From Streptosporangium oxazolinicum (GTDB lineage: Bacteria > Actinomycetota > Actinomycetes > Streptosporangiales > Streptosporangiaceae): a stretch of 64,000 bases of DNA. Positions 1 to 8,125 of the stretch are shown one piece after another. The notes beneath the pieces were generated by a model. The model saw nothing but the letters and a program-made list of their open reading frames with translations. It was not told the origin of the DNA and did not search any database. The DNA lies in NCBI RefSeq assembly GCF_039537505.1, contig NZ_BAABAQ010000019.1:124001-188000 (forward strand), written 5' to 3'. The position numbers and the translations under genes were made by a program. The number at the start of each line of letters is the position of its first letter. Position 1 is the first letter of the stretch.

Positions 1-976
1 GATCGAGCCCCGCCAGGGCGGCCAGACCGGCTCGCGGGCCGTCGGCCTCGCCGACCGCGACGGCCCGGTTGAGGCGGGCCACCGGGCTGCCGGTGAGGCG
101 CACCAGTTCGTCGTACCACTCGACGATCTGCACCCAGTCGGTCTCCTCGGTCGTGCGGGCGTCGGCGTGCAGCGCGGCGATGGCGGCCTGGGCCTGGAAC
201 TCGCCCAGCCGGTCGCGGGCGAGGGCCGCCTGGAGCACGCGGACGCCCTCGGCGATCATGCGGGTGTCCCACAGCCCTCGGTCCTGCTCGGCCAGGGGCA
301 CGAGCCTGCCGTCGGGGCCGGTCCGTGCCGGACGCCGCGCGTGGTGGAGCAGCATGAGCGCGAGCAGGCCGGCGACCTCCTCCTGCCTGGTCATCGCGGC
401 CAGCTGGCGAGTGAGCCGGATCGCCTCTCCGGCGAGGTCGACGTCGCCGGAGTAGCCCTCGTTGAAGACCAGGTAGAGCACCCGCAGCACCGTGGCGACG
501 TCACCCGGCTGGTTGAACCGGACGCCCGAGACGGCGCGCTTGGCCCTGCTGATCCGCTGGGCCATGGTCGCCTCCGGCACGAGGTAGGCCCGCGCGATCT
601 GACGCGTGGTCAGGCCGCCGACCGCGCGCAGCGTGAGCGCGACGGCCGAAGCCGGTGTCAGGGACGGGTGCGCGCACAGGAAGTACAGCTGGAGCGTGTC
701 GTCGGCCACCCCACCCGGGCCGGGCACCGGCTCCCCCTCGACGCGTATCTCGCGGTGCCGTCGCGAGGTCTCGGCACGGGCGGCGTCGAGGAACTTACGC
801 CAGGCCACGGTGATCAGCCAGCCCTTGGGATCTCGCAGCGGGTCGCCCGGCCACACGCGTACCGCCTCGACCAGGGCGTCCTGCACGGCGTCCTCGGCGG
901 CCGCGAAGTCGGCTCCGCGACGGACGAGAACGCCGATCACCGCGGGCACCAGCTCCCGCAGCAGCGACTCGTTCAC
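1..976 (-). CDS. ECF42-type RNA polymerase sigma factor, 3' end cut by window
   Basis: Extracytoplasmic-function sigma factor that would redirect RNA polymerase to a small stress regulon. The readable 325 residues start at a GTG overlapping the stop of the upstream YCII gene (GTGA), so the two are translationally coupled. The N-terminal sigma-2 region holds AAEDAVQDALVEA and DPKGWLITVAWRKFLDAAR. Sigma-4 includes LTLRAVGGLTTRQIARAYLV and EATMAQRISRAKR. A long C-terminal extension follows (VLYLVFNEGYSG, LLALMLLHHARRPAR, later AQAAIAALHADA), which is the DUF6596/TPR-like part typical of the ECF42 group. ECF42 genes are characteristically linked to DGPF/YCII genes, as here. There is no anti-sigma gene beside it; the C-terminal extension is thought to modulate this group. 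The end lies before base 1. Confidence 0.9.
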   Translation of the reverse strand, partial: MNESLLRELVPAVIGVLVRRGADFAAAEDAVQDALVEAVRVWPGDPLRDPKGWLITVAWRKFLDAARAETSRRHREIRVEGEPVPGPGGVADDTLQLYFLCAHPSLTPASAVALTLRAVGGLTTRQIARAYLVPEATMAQRISRAKRAVSGVRFNQPGDVATVLRVLYLVFNEGYSGDVDLAGEAIRLTRQLAAMTRQEEVAGLLALMLLHHARRPARTGPDGRLVPLAEQDRGLWDTRMIAEGVRVLQAALARDRLGEFQAQAAIAALHADARTTEETDWVQIVEWYDELVRLTGSPVARLNRAVAVGEADGPRAGLAALAGLD

Positions 977-1380
977 TCGGTGACCGTGGGCTGCTCGGCG
1001 TAGAACGGGCGCACCTCGAGCCACTCGTGGATCGGCCTCCCACCCGCCCCAGGAGCCGCGGACAGCTCGCCGGCCAGCTCGATCGCCCGCTCGTAGGTCT
1101 CGACGTCGATCACCATCCAGCCGGCGATCAGGTCCTTGGTCTCGGCGAACGGGCCGTCGGTGACCGGCGGCCGCCCCTCGCCGTCGTAGCGGACGAACGT
1201 CCCCCGCGGGGAGAGCGCCTGACTGTCGACGAACTCACCCGTGCCCTCCAGCCGGGCGGCGAAGTCCCGCATGTACCGCACGTGGGCCGAAACCTCCTCC
1301 GGCTCCCACTCCTCCATCGGCACGTCGTTCACCGACGCCGGCGCGCCCCGGTAGTGCTTGAGCAGCAGGTACTTGGCCAT
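973..1380 (-). CDS. YCII/DGPF-domain protein
   Basis: Small (135 aa) soluble YCII-related protein. The defining DGPF motif is present in VTDGPFAETKDLIAGWMVI at about residues 75-93, with the N-terminal strand MAKYLLLKHYRG. Proteins of this family are regularly encoded next to ECF42 sigma factors and are among their targets; the biochemical reaction is not established. The ATG at 1380 is preceded by GGAGGAG on the minus strand, a good ribosome binding site. It is the first gene of a two-gene operon, with its stop overlapping the sigma factor start by four bases. Confidence 0.88.
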   Translation of the reverse strand: MAKYLLLKHYRGAPASVNDVPMEEWEPEEVSAHVRYMRDFAARLEGTGEFVDSQALSPRGTFVRYDGEGRPPVTDGPFAETKDLIAGWMVIDVETYERAIELAGELSAAPGAGGRPIHEWLEVRPFYAEQPTVTE

Positions 1381-1753
1381 CGTGTTCTCCTCCGTAGGGC
1401 ACGCCCATTGTGGCCGTGTTCACTATTGGGACGAAAGCACACGCGGGCTCTCGACGTCGCGCCACGACGTTCTCCCCGCGGACCTCCACGGACGGGCATG
1501 GGGAGCCGCCTGGCGTCCGGGGCGCGAGCCGAGCCTGGACGACCCGGTGGATCGGTGACGGGCCGGTCGGTCGGCGCGGGGATGCGTGTAGCGTCTGACC
1601 AAACGATCCGACCCTGCGTCCTGCTTGCCGCGATCACCGCCGTCATCTGGGCGCGCACGCGACGGAGCGGCCCGCCCCTGACGCCGTAGGGCGGTCCGCC
1701 GTCGACCCGGCGCGCGGAAGGTCGTTTCGACAGACGGATCCCCAGCGGGAATC
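1381..1753. other. Intergenic region between divergent YCII and Rsm22-like genes
   Basis: About 370 bases without a convincing gene. It must hold the promoters of the leftward YCII-sigma operon and the rightward Rsm22-like gene. I looked for an ECF42-type promoter for the YCII gene; a TGTCGA sequence exists on the minus strand near 1725-1730 but lies about 340 bases from the start and has no clear partner. Open frames here have the codon pattern of antisense or random high-GC DNA. Confidence 0.5.
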
Positions 1754-2761
1754 ATGACCGGCATGGCCAGCTTGCCCAAAGATCTCAGCGACGCACTGGA
1801 CGGCGCTCTCGGCCGCTTCTCCCCGGCGGACATGACACGCTCCGTGCAGAACCTGATACAGCAGTACCGGGAGGGCTTCGACCCCGCCGACACCGTGCTC
1901 GGCTCCGAGGCCGACGTGGCGGCCTACGCGGGCTACCGCATGCCGGCGACCTTCGCGGCCGTCTCCACCGCGCTGCGGCATGTCGCGAACCTGGCGCCGG
2001 GATTCGCCCCCCGCACGCAGGTGGACGTCGGCGGCGGCACCGGCACCGCGTTGTGGGCGGCCACCGGGATCTGGCCGTCGCTGAGGAGCCTCACCGTGCT
2101 GGAACAGGCGCCCAGAGCCATCGCCCTCGGACGGCAGCTGGCCGGGCGGGCCGTGTCGGACGCGGTGCGGAACGCCTCGTGGGAGCAGACCGTCGTCCGC
2201 ACGGCCGTGACCAAGCCCCCCGCCGATCTGGTCACCATGTCCTACGTCCTCAACGAGCTGTCTCCCGCCGCGCAGCAGAGCGTGGTGCGGTCCCTGGCGG
2301 CGGAGGCGGCCATGGTCGTGCTGATCGAGCCGGGCACACCGGCCGGGTACGCCCGGATCGTCGCCGCCCGCGACGTGCTGATCGACCAGGGGTTGTCGGT
2401 GCTGGCGCCGTGCCCCCACGATCACGCGTGCCCCATTCCCAGCGGCCGGGACTGGTGCCACTTCTCGGTGCGGCTCAACCGGAGCGCGCTGCACCGGCAG
2501 ATCAAAGTCGGCACGCTGGGTTTCGAGGACGAGAAGTTTTCCTACGTCGCGGCCTCGCCCCGGCGCTGGTCCCCGGCGGCCGGCCGGGTCCTGCGTCATC
2601 CGCTCAAGCGCAAGGGGCTGGTGTCGATGCGGCTGTGCACCGGGGAGGACGGACTGGCCGACGAGATCGTCTCCAAGCGCCAGGGCGACACCTACCGGCA
2701 GGCGCGCGACATCTCCTGGGGGGACGAATGGCCGCCGCCGGGCGGCGACGTCACCTCGTGA
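1754..2761 (+). CDS. Rsm22-family small ribosomal subunit methyltransferase-like protein
   Basis: Rsm22/METTL17-type protein with a class I SAM-dependent methyltransferase fold (335 aa). The glycine-rich SAM motif VDVGGGTGTALWA is near residues 88-100, followed by LVTMSYVLNELSP at about 159-171. A cysteine set CPHDHACP, WCHF and LCTGEDG lies in the C-terminal half. METTL17 proteins bind an iron-sulfur cluster through a comparable four-cysteine arrangement, so a 4Fe-4S site is plausible here. The likely role is small-subunit ribosome assembly or rRNA binding. Start is the ATG at 1754; the ATG at 1763 (MASLPKD) is an equally reasonable alternative. It appears monocistronic and unrelated to its neighbours. 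Confidence 0.85.
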   Translation: MTGMASLPKDLSDALDGALGRFSPADMTRSVQNLIQQYREGFDPADTVLGSEADVAAYAGYRMPATFAAVSTALRHVANLAPGFAPRTQVDVGGGTGTALWAATGIWPSLRSLTVLEQAPRAIALGRQLAGRAVSDAVRNASWEQTVVRTAVTKPPADLVTMSYVLNELSPAAQQSVVRSLAAEAAMVVLIEPGTPAGYARIVAARDVLIDQGLSVLAPCPHDHACPIPSGRDWCHFSVRLNRSALHRQIKVGTLGFEDEKFSYVAASPRRWSPAAGRVLRHPLKRKGLVSMRLCTGEDGLADEIVSKRQGDTYRQARDISWGDEWPPPGGDVTS

Positions 2762-3096
2762 CCGCCTCCCGCCGGACGGGCCGCTGATCCGCTCCGGCCA
2801 CGGGGCGTGATCCGCTTTCCGGGCCTTCCGGAGCGCCATGAGGGTGAGCGGGCCGATTACCCCATCCGCACGCGGCGACCCGTCTGACTCCTCCGCGAAA
2901 CACGCGTGTAATAAATCGAAGGATCCCAGCGGGATACTGCATGGTCCTGCGAGGGCGAGCTTCGTACGTTGCTCCAACAAGAACACGCTGTTGATGCGGC
3001 ACCGTAACCGTTTGTGTGTCTTTCCCGTACTCAACGGGAGAAAAGGTGCATATAGCGCAATACGGCAGAAATGTCACAAGGAGAAGGGAGCCGGCG
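2762..3096. other. Intergenic leader of the ABC permease operon
   Basis: About 335 bases without a clear gene. The stretch from about 2900 to 3090 is visibly richer in A and T than its surroundings. It contains the first of two spaced boxes attributed to the XylR-like regulator (2912-2967), a small inverted repeat CCCGT/ACGGG (3024-3028 and 3034-3038), and the strong ribosome binding site GGAGAAGGGAG at 3080-3090 ahead of a small frame. The long distance from the box to the first start codon implies a leader of more than 100 bases. Confidence 0.6.
2912..2967 (+). promoter_or_regulatory. Three-part conserved box A, candidate XylR-like operator/promoter
   Basis: TAAATCGAAGGA (2912-2923), then 14 unrelated bases, TGCATGGTCC (2938-2947), 14 unrelated bases, and TCGTAC (2962-2967). 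The identical three elements with identical spacings occur at 6116-6171 in front of the divergently regulated dehydrogenase operon. The regulator gene lies between the two transcription units, so the simplest reading is a shared operator overlapping the promoter. Which part binds protein and which part is the promoter core cannot be told from sequence alone. Confidence 0.75.
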
Positions 3097-3219
3097 ATGA
3101 TCCATCGGTCCCCCCGGAGAACACGGCCGACCACCCGCCCCGAGGCGTTCGGCGCGGGCATTAAGTTCGGCGCGGACCTCGACGAGAAGTCCAGGAGCGG
3201 CGCGGGTGGTCGAGGGTGA
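3097..3219 (+). CDS. Small upstream frame coupled to the ABC permease (40 aa, hypothetical)
   Basis: A 40-codon frame beginning MIHRSPRR and ending GAGGRG. It starts at an ATG seven bases after the strong ribosome binding site GGAGAAGGGAG, and its TGA overlaps the GTG start of the first permease (GTGA). The permease itself has only a poor ribosome binding site, so reading through this small frame would explain how the permease is translated. The peptide is basic and low in complexity, with no recognisable domain. It may be a leader peptide used only for coupling, or a short cytosolic N-terminal remnant. Treat as predicted only. Confidence 0.5.
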   Translation: MIHRSPRRTRPTTRPEAFGAGIKFGADLDEKSRSGAGGRG

Positions 3220-4124
3220 CCACGACGATCCTCCCGGACGAGGGCCGCCGCCGGCTGCGCAGGCGGCGGCTGATCGCCATCGCCTTCGTCCTCCCCGCGC
3301 TGGCGATCAACCTGCTGGTCATCGCCGGTCCGGCGGTGAGCAGCCTCTACTACGCCTGGACCGACTGGAACGGCTTCTCGGCCCCCACCTTCACCGGCCT
3401 GGCCAACGCCAGACGGCTGATCGAGGACCCGACCTTCTGGAACGCCCTCGGCCACAACTTCATCTGGCTGGTGATGTTCCTGACCGTGCCGATGGCGATG
3501 GGCCTGGTCGGGGCGTTCATGCTGTCACGCGTCCGCCGAGGCGCCTCCCTGTTCCGGGTGGTCTTCTTCGTCCCGTACGTGATCGCCAGCGTCGTCAACG
3601 CGCAGATCTGGAAGAGCCTGCTCGACCCGGCCACCGGGATCGCCGCGCAGCTCGACAAGATGGGCATCACCTGGCTCAACGACGTCTACTTCTTCGGCGA
3701 CTCGAACCTGTCGCTGTACAGCGTCGCCTTCGTCGACAACTGGCACTTCTGGGGCTTCTTGGTGGTGCTGTTCCTGGCCGCCATGCAAAGCGTCGACCCG
3801 TCGCTGTTCGAGGCGGCCCGGATCGACGGCGCCGGTCCGCTGCGCGAGTTCTGGCACGTCACGCTGCCCGGCATCCGGGCGACCCTGATGTTCGCCATCA
3901 TGATCATCTCCCTCGGTTCGCTGCTCGCCTTCGACTACTCCTTCGCGCTCACCGGCGGCGGCCCGGCCGGATCCAGCGACCTGGTGTCGCTGCTGGTCAA
4001 CCGGACCGCGTTCACCGCGCTCGAACCCGGCTACGCCTCGTTCATGGCACTGGCGATCTCGCTGCTCGGCGGCGTCCTGCTGGTGATCTTCCACTTCATC
4101 CGCAGAAACGAGGACACGCGGTGA
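3216..4124 (+). CDS. Carbohydrate ABC transporter permease, MalF type
   Basis: Inner-membrane permease of a CUT1-type sugar importer (302 aa). After a basic N-terminus (RRRLRRRR) there are about six membrane segments, starting LIAIAFVLPALAINLLVIAGP. The cytoplasmic EAA loop is clear: EAARIDGAGPLREFWHVTLPG, residues about 203-223, which contacts the ATPase. The GTG start at 3216 overlaps the stop of a small coupled frame, and the gene overlaps the second permease by four bases. No ATPase gene is present in the locus, so the pair probably uses a shared multiple-sugar ATPase (MsiK type) encoded elsewhere. The partner binding protein is probably the lipoprotein at 10099-11490. Confidence 0.93.
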   Translation: MTTTILPDEGRRRLRRRRLIAIAFVLPALAINLLVIAGPAVSSLYYAWTDWNGFSAPTFTGLANARRLIEDPTFWNALGHNFIWLVMFLTVPMAMGLVGAFMLSRVRRGASLFRVVFFVPYVIASVVNAQIWKSLLDPATGIAAQLDKMGITWLNDVYFFGDSNLSLYSVAFVDNWHFWGFLVVLFLAAMQSVDPSLFEAARIDGAGPLREFWHVTLPGIRATLMFAIMIISLGSLLAFDYSFALTGGGPAGSSDLVSLLVNRTAFTALEPGYASFMALAISLLGGVLLVIFHFIRRNEDTR

Positions 4125-4960
4125 CCTCCAGGACGTCCGGCGGCATCCGGCGCACCCCCATCTCCTACCTCGTGCTGATCCTGCTGGCGCTGTTCGCCGG
4201 GCTGCCCCTGCTGATCCTGGTGTTCAACTCCTTCAAGTCGGACCTGGAACTCGGCCAGAACCCGCTGGGCCTGCCCTCGGGCCTGGAGTTCGGCAACTAC
4301 ATCGAGGCCTGGACGCGCGGCAGCATCGGCCGGGGCATGTGGAACAGCGTCGTCCTGGTGGGCGGCACCGTGATCGGCACCTGCGTGTGCGCGGGCGCGG
4401 CGGCCTACTCGATGGCACGGCTCGACCTGCCGTTCAAGCGGGGCATGGAGAACTACCTGTTCGTGGTGATCTCGCTGCCGGTGCAGATGTTCATCGTGCC
4501 GCTGTTCTTCCTGTGGTCGAACCTCAACCTGATCGACAGCCTGTTCGGCCTGATCATCATCTACGTGGCGCTGAACACCCCGTTCTCGGTGCTGCTGTTG
4601 CGCACCTTCCTGGTCGGCATCCCCAGGGAACTCGACGAGGCGGCCAGGATCGACGGCGCCAACGAGTGGCAGATCGCCTGGCGCGTCATCCTGCCCCTGG
4701 CCAGACCCGGGCTGCTGACCGTGGGGCTGGTGGCGGGCCTGGGGGCGTACTCGGAACTGCTCTTCGCGGTCATCTTCGTCACCACGCCGGAGAAGCTGCC
4801 GATGGCCACCGCGCTGCTGCAGTACAGCCAGGGGCACACCCAGCTGTTCGGGCTGGTCAACGCGGCGGCGGTCATCATGACGCTGCCCGCCGTGCTGCTG
4901 TTCCTGTTCATGCAGCGTAAGTTCATCGCGGGCCTGGCCAGCGGTGGGGTGAAGGGTTAA
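4121..4960 (+). CDS. Carbohydrate ABC transporter permease, MalG type
   Basis: Second permease of the CUT1 importer (279 aa). It starts at the GTG at 4121, overlapping the previous stop (GTGA). Six membrane segments are visible from ISYLVLILLALFAGLPLLIL onward, and the EAA loop reads DEAARIDGANEWQIAWRVILP near residues 170-190. The N-terminal periplasmic part holds FNSFKSDLELGQNPLGLP, usual for MalG relatives. It is the last gene of its operon; its TAA shares bases with the stop of the convergent regulator gene at 4957, leaving no room for a dedicated terminator. Confidence 0.93.
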   Translation: MTSRTSGGIRRTPISYLVLILLALFAGLPLLILVFNSFKSDLELGQNPLGLPSGLEFGNYIEAWTRGSIGRGMWNSVVLVGGTVIGTCVCAGAAAYSMARLDLPFKRGMENYLFVVISLPVQMFIVPLFFLWSNLNLIDSLFGLIIIYVALNTPFSVLLLRTFLVGIPRELDEAARIDGANEWQIAWRVILPLARPGLLTVGLVAGLGAYSELLFAVIFVTTPEKLPMATALLQYSQGHTQLFGLVNAAAVIMTLPAVLLFLFMQRKFIAGLASGGVKG

Positions 4961-6108
4961 CGCGCGCGGTGCGCCCGGCGGTACTCCCCCGGCGACTTGC
5001 CGGTGAACTTCTTGAAGGCCACCCCCATGTACTCGGAGTGGCTGAAACTCATCCGCTCGGCGAGCTGCGGCAACGACAGGTCGGTCTGGATCAGCAGGTC
5101 GGCCAGGCGCTCCATCCGGACCCGGGTGATCTCCTCGTGAACGGTACGGCCCAGCACCTGGGTGAACCGGTAGTCCAGCGAGCGCCGCGACAGTCCCACG
5201 TGGCGCTGCACGGCCTCCACCGGCAGGCCGTCGTCGACGCGGTCGCGGATGAGCTGCAGCGCGCAGGCCACGATCGGGTCGTCGACGGCCAGGATGTCGC
5301 TGGATTGCCGGGTGACCACCCGAAGCGGCTCGATCAGGTGCAGCCTCGGCGCGAGAGCCCGGCCGGACATCATCTGGTCGAGCAGCGAGGCGGCCAGGAA
5401 CCCGGTGTGGGTGGTGTCGGGCTGGATGCTCGACAGCGGCGGCGTGGTCAGGTTGCAGATCAGCTCGTCGTTGTCGACGCCCAGCACGGCGACGGTGTCC
5501 GGCACCGCCAGATTGGCGATCTTGCAGGCTTCCAGGATCTCCTGCCCGGCGATGTCGTAGCAGGCCAGCACGCCCACCGGCTTGGGCAGCCCGAGCAGCC
5601 AGCCGGCCATCGCCTCACGTTCGGCGGCCAGGTGGCGGGTGTGCTCCATCCGGAACTCGTGCGCGGCCAGGCCGTGCCGGGCGGCGTGCGCGGCGAACCC
5701 GGTGCCGCGCTTGACCGACCAGCCGAACCGGGCGTCACCGCAGTAGGCGACGTCGCGCAGCCCCCGTACGGCGAAGTGCTCGACCGCGAGCCGGGCGATC
5801 ACGTCGTCGTCGGTCTCCACGCAGGACAACTCGGGCGCCAGGTAGGCGGCGCTCAGGTCGACGGCGGGCACCTTGAGGCGGCGCACCTGGCGGGCGGTCT
5901 CGGCGTTCTCGATGCGGGCGATCACCCCGTCGCCCCGCCAGCCGTCGAGCCACGACAGGTCGGTCTCCTGGCGGCTGTGCTCGCCCAGGTAGATCGACCA
6001 TCCGGGATGGGTGACGAGATATTTCTTGATGCCCACCAGCAGACCCCTGGCGTAGGCGTTGGAGGTCTCGACGAGCAGGGCGACGTGTCTGGTTTCCGCC
6101 ATTTTCAC
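4957..6108 (-). CDS. XylR-like AraC-family regulator with periplasmic-binding-type sensor
   Basis: Transcriptional regulator (383 aa) joining an N-terminal LacI/PBP-like ligand domain to a C-terminal AraC DNA-binding domain, the architecture of E. coli XylR. The sensor half shows HVALLVETSNAYARGLLVGI at the start and VAVLGVDNDELICNLTTPPLSSI near residues 205-225. The two helix-turn-helix units are LPVEAVQRHVGLSRRSLDYRF and LSLPQLAERMSFSHSEYMGVAFKK, ending with KSPGEYRR. It sits between the permease operon and the dehydrogenase operon and probably controls both through the matched boxes at 2912-2967 and 6116-6171. Sugar binding is inferred from family; the ligand is unknown. Confidence 0.92.
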   Translation of the reverse strand: MKMAETRHVALLVETSNAYARGLLVGIKKYLVTHPGWSIYLGEHSRQETDLSWLDGWRGDGVIARIENAETARQVRRLKVPAVDLSAAYLAPELSCVETDDDVIARLAVEHFAVRGLRDVAYCGDARFGWSVKRGTGFAAHAARHGLAAHEFRMEHTRHLAAEREAMAGWLLGLPKPVGVLACYDIAGQEILEACKIANLAVPDTVAVLGVDNDELICNLTTPPLSSIQPDTTHTGFLAASLLDQMMSGRALAPRLHLIEPLRVVTRQSSDILAVDDPIVACALQLIRDRVDDGLPVEAVQRHVGLSRRSLDYRFTQVLGRTVHEEITRVRMERLADLLIQTDLSLPQLAERMSFSHSEYMGVAFKKFTGKSPGEYRRAHRAR

Positions 6109-6115
6109 AATGTAC

Positions 6116-6171
6116 TAAATCGAAGGAAGGCTGCGAGAAATTGCATGGTCCCAGTTCAGCGTCGTTCGTAC
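6116..6171 (+). promoter_or_regulatory. Three-part conserved box B, candidate XylR-like operator/promoter
   Basis: TAAATCGAAGGA (6116-6127), 14 bases, TGCATGGTCC (6142-6151), 14 bases, TCGTAC (6166-6171), exactly matching the layout of box A at 2912-2967. The dehydrogenase start codon follows only ten bases later at 6182, so the transcript may be nearly leaderless. The regulator gene starts at 6108 in the other direction, so the box also sits in its own promoter region and may give autoregulation. Confidence 0.75.
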
Positions 6172-6181
6172 CTTTGACGCC

Positions 6182-7288
6182 ATGACAGAGAAGGTACGGG
6201 TCGCGATCGCGGGTCTCGGGTTCGGCGCCGAGTTCATCCCGATCTACCAGGCGCATCCGAACGCCGAGCTGGTCGCCGTGTGCCAGCGGTCGGAGGGGCC
6301 CCTCAACGAGATCGCCGACCGGTTCGGCGTCCAGGGCCGCTACACCGACTACGACGCCATGCTGGAAGACCCGGACATCGACGCGGTGCACATCAACACC
6401 CCGATCGGCGCCCACGCCGACCAGTCGGTGGCCGCGCTGAACGCGGGCAAGCACGTGGCGTGCACGGTGCCGATGGCGCTCTCGCTGGAGGACTGCGCCC
6501 GGGTGGTCGCCGCCCAGGAGGCCTCGGGCAGGGCGTACATGATGATGGAGACCGCCGTCTACACGCGGGAGTTCCTCTACGCCAAGGAGCTGCTGGACAG
6601 CGGCGCGCTGGGCCGCATCCAGTTCCTGCGCGGCGCCCACATGCAGGAGATGGCGGGCTGGCCGGACTACTGGCGGAGCATGGCGCCGATGCACTACGCC
6701 ACCCACGCGGTGGCGCCGCTGCTCGCGCTGGCCGGGGCGCGGGCCGCCTCGGTGCGCTGCGTGGGATCGGGACTGGTCGGCGGTCGCGATCCCGGGTCCG
6801 GCCTGCGCTTCGCCGTGCAGAGCGCGGTGTTCTCGCTGCGTGACTCCGACCTGGCGATGGAGGTCACCAGGTCCCTGTACGACGTCGCCCGCGAGTACGT
6901 GGAGAGCTTCGACGTGTACGGCTCCCTGAGAAGCTACGAGTGGCAGCAGCTGGAGCGGGAACACCCGGTGATCTTCACCGGTGAGGACGGCGAGCGAAGC
7001 GAGGTCCCCGACTTCGCCCGTCTGCTGCCCGAGGAGATCCGCCACTTCACCACCGAGGGCGTCTACGACGCCGACGGCAACCGGCACCTGTCCTTCACCC
7101 AGGGCGGCGGCCACGGCGGCTCCCACCCCCACCTGGCGCACGAGTTCCTGATGGCCGTCATCGAGAACCGCCGCCCCTTCCCCGACGTGTACGCCTCCGC
7201 CAACTGGACCAGCGCCGGAATCCGCGCCCACCAGTCGGCCCTGGAAGGCGTCGAACTCGAGATCCCGGTGTACGGCAATGACCACTGA
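6182..7288 (+). CDS. Gfo/Idh/MocA-family NAD(P)-dependent dehydrogenase (first copy)
   Basis: Oxidoreductase of the glucose-fructose oxidoreductase/inositol dehydrogenase family (368 aa), expected to oxidise a sugar or polyol. The Rossmann motif GLGFGAEF lies at residues 11-18. The GKHVACTVPMALSLEDC segment corresponds to the family EKP-type region, although the lysine-proline pair is replaced by VPMA. Substrate-side motifs include YMMMETAVYTREFLYAKELL and MHYATHAVAPLLALAGA. A second homologue at 9076-10077 shares these motifs closely. It heads a tightly packed five-gene operon behind box B and overlaps the next gene by 11 bases. The exact substrate cannot be read from sequence. Confidence 0.92.
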   Translation: MTEKVRVAIAGLGFGAEFIPIYQAHPNAELVAVCQRSEGPLNEIADRFGVQGRYTDYDAMLEDPDIDAVHINTPIGAHADQSVAALNAGKHVACTVPMALSLEDCARVVAAQEASGRAYMMMETAVYTREFLYAKELLDSGALGRIQFLRGAHMQEMAGWPDYWRSMAPMHYATHAVAPLLALAGARAASVRCVGSGLVGGRDPGSGLRFAVQSAVFSLRDSDLAMEVTRSLYDVAREYVESFDVYGSLRSYEWQQLEREHPVIFTGEDGERSEVPDFARLLPEEIRHFTTEGVYDADGNRHLSFTQGGGHGGSHPHLAHEFLMAVIENRRPFPDVYASANWTSAGIRAHQSALEGVELEIPVYGNDH

Positions 7289-8117
7289 ACTCACCGTCCT
7301 CGCGGACGCCGGCTGGGCCGGCGTCTTCCACGCCGGTTCCCGGACCCCGATCGTGGTGCAGAACGCCACCCCCGGCAGGCGCCCCTTCATCCACCCGATC
7401 GTGGTGCCCGGCGGCACCGCGGCGGTCACCGAGGACGCCCCCGGCCACCACCCCTGGCAGCACGGCCTCTACGTCGGCCTCAACGACGTCAACGGCGTCG
7501 GCTTCTGGCTGGAGGGCCTGCGCCCGTCCCACGCCGCCACCGACGGCACCTTCCACCCCCGCCTCCAAGGCACCCCCCAGGCACGCGACAACAGGGCGTG
7601 GTGGTCGGTCGGCACCGACTACCGCCACCCCGACGGCTCCCCGCTGATGCGCGAGACCCAGGACTGGCTGCTCACCGACCACGGCGACCGCTACGACCTG
7701 GACGTCGTGCTCACCTTCCAGGCGCGGGTGCCGCTGACGTTCGGCCAGTACCCCTACGGCGGGCTGTTCCTGCGCATGCCCTACCGCAAGGAGACCGGCG
7801 GCCACGCGATCAACAGCGAGGGCTTGCGGGACGCGGACGCGGAAGGGCGGCGGGCCCGCTGGGTGGCGGTGCGCATGGCGGTGCCCGGCCACACCGGCGA
7901 GGCGCAGGTCGCGGTGATGGACCACCCCGACAACCTCGAACACCCCGTGCCCTGGCGGGTCGACAACGAGTTCGGCGTCGCGCCCAGCGCCTGCGTCGCC
8001 GGGCCGTGGACCCTCGGCGAGGACGAGAGCCGGGCCTTCCGGCACCGGGTCGCGGTGTTCGCCCACCCCGTCGGCCCCCAGACCATCGACGAGATCTGGA
8101 CGTCGTTCACCACATGA
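7278..8117 (+). CDS. PmoA-family (DUF6807) protein
   Basis: Protein of 279 aa with the beta-sandwich-type pattern of the PmoA/DUF6807 family: PGHHPWQHGLYVGLNDVNGVGFWL near residues 53-76, PYGGLFLRMPYR near 156-167, and FAHPVGPQTIDEIWTSF at the end. The label PmoA derives from a distant naming link with methane oxygenase; these proteins are usually found with Gfo/Idh/MocA dehydrogenases and sugar transporters and are not methane oxidation enzymes. A role in handling the carbohydrate substrate or a derivative is inferred. It overlaps the preceding gene by 11 bases, and its TGA overlaps an ATG at 8114 of the next frame. Confidence 0.85.
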   Translation: MTTELTVLADAGWAGVFHAGSRTPIVVQNATPGRRPFIHPIVVPGGTAAVTEDAPGHHPWQHGLYVGLNDVNGVGFWLEGLRPSHAATDGTFHPRLQGTPQARDNRAWWSVGTDYRHPDGSPLMRETQDWLLTDHGDRYDLDVVLTFQARVPLTFGQYPYGGLFLRMPYRKETGGHAINSEGLRDADAEGRRARWVAVRMAVPGHTGEAQVAVMDHPDNLEHPVPWRVDNEFGVAPSACVAGPWTLGEDESRAFRHRVAVFAHPVGPQTIDEIWTSFTT

Positions 8118-8125
8118 GGACCACG

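Noticed and set aside
1725..1730. TGTCGA on the minus strand as an ECF42 promoter
   Set aside because: It is about 340 bases from the YCII start and lacks a convincing -10 partner at the right distance.
1643..3034. Minus-strand frame of over 400 codons across the Rsm22-like gene
   Set aside because: The plus strand encodes a methyltransferase-like protein with intact motifs; the minus translation is compositionally biased and domain-free.
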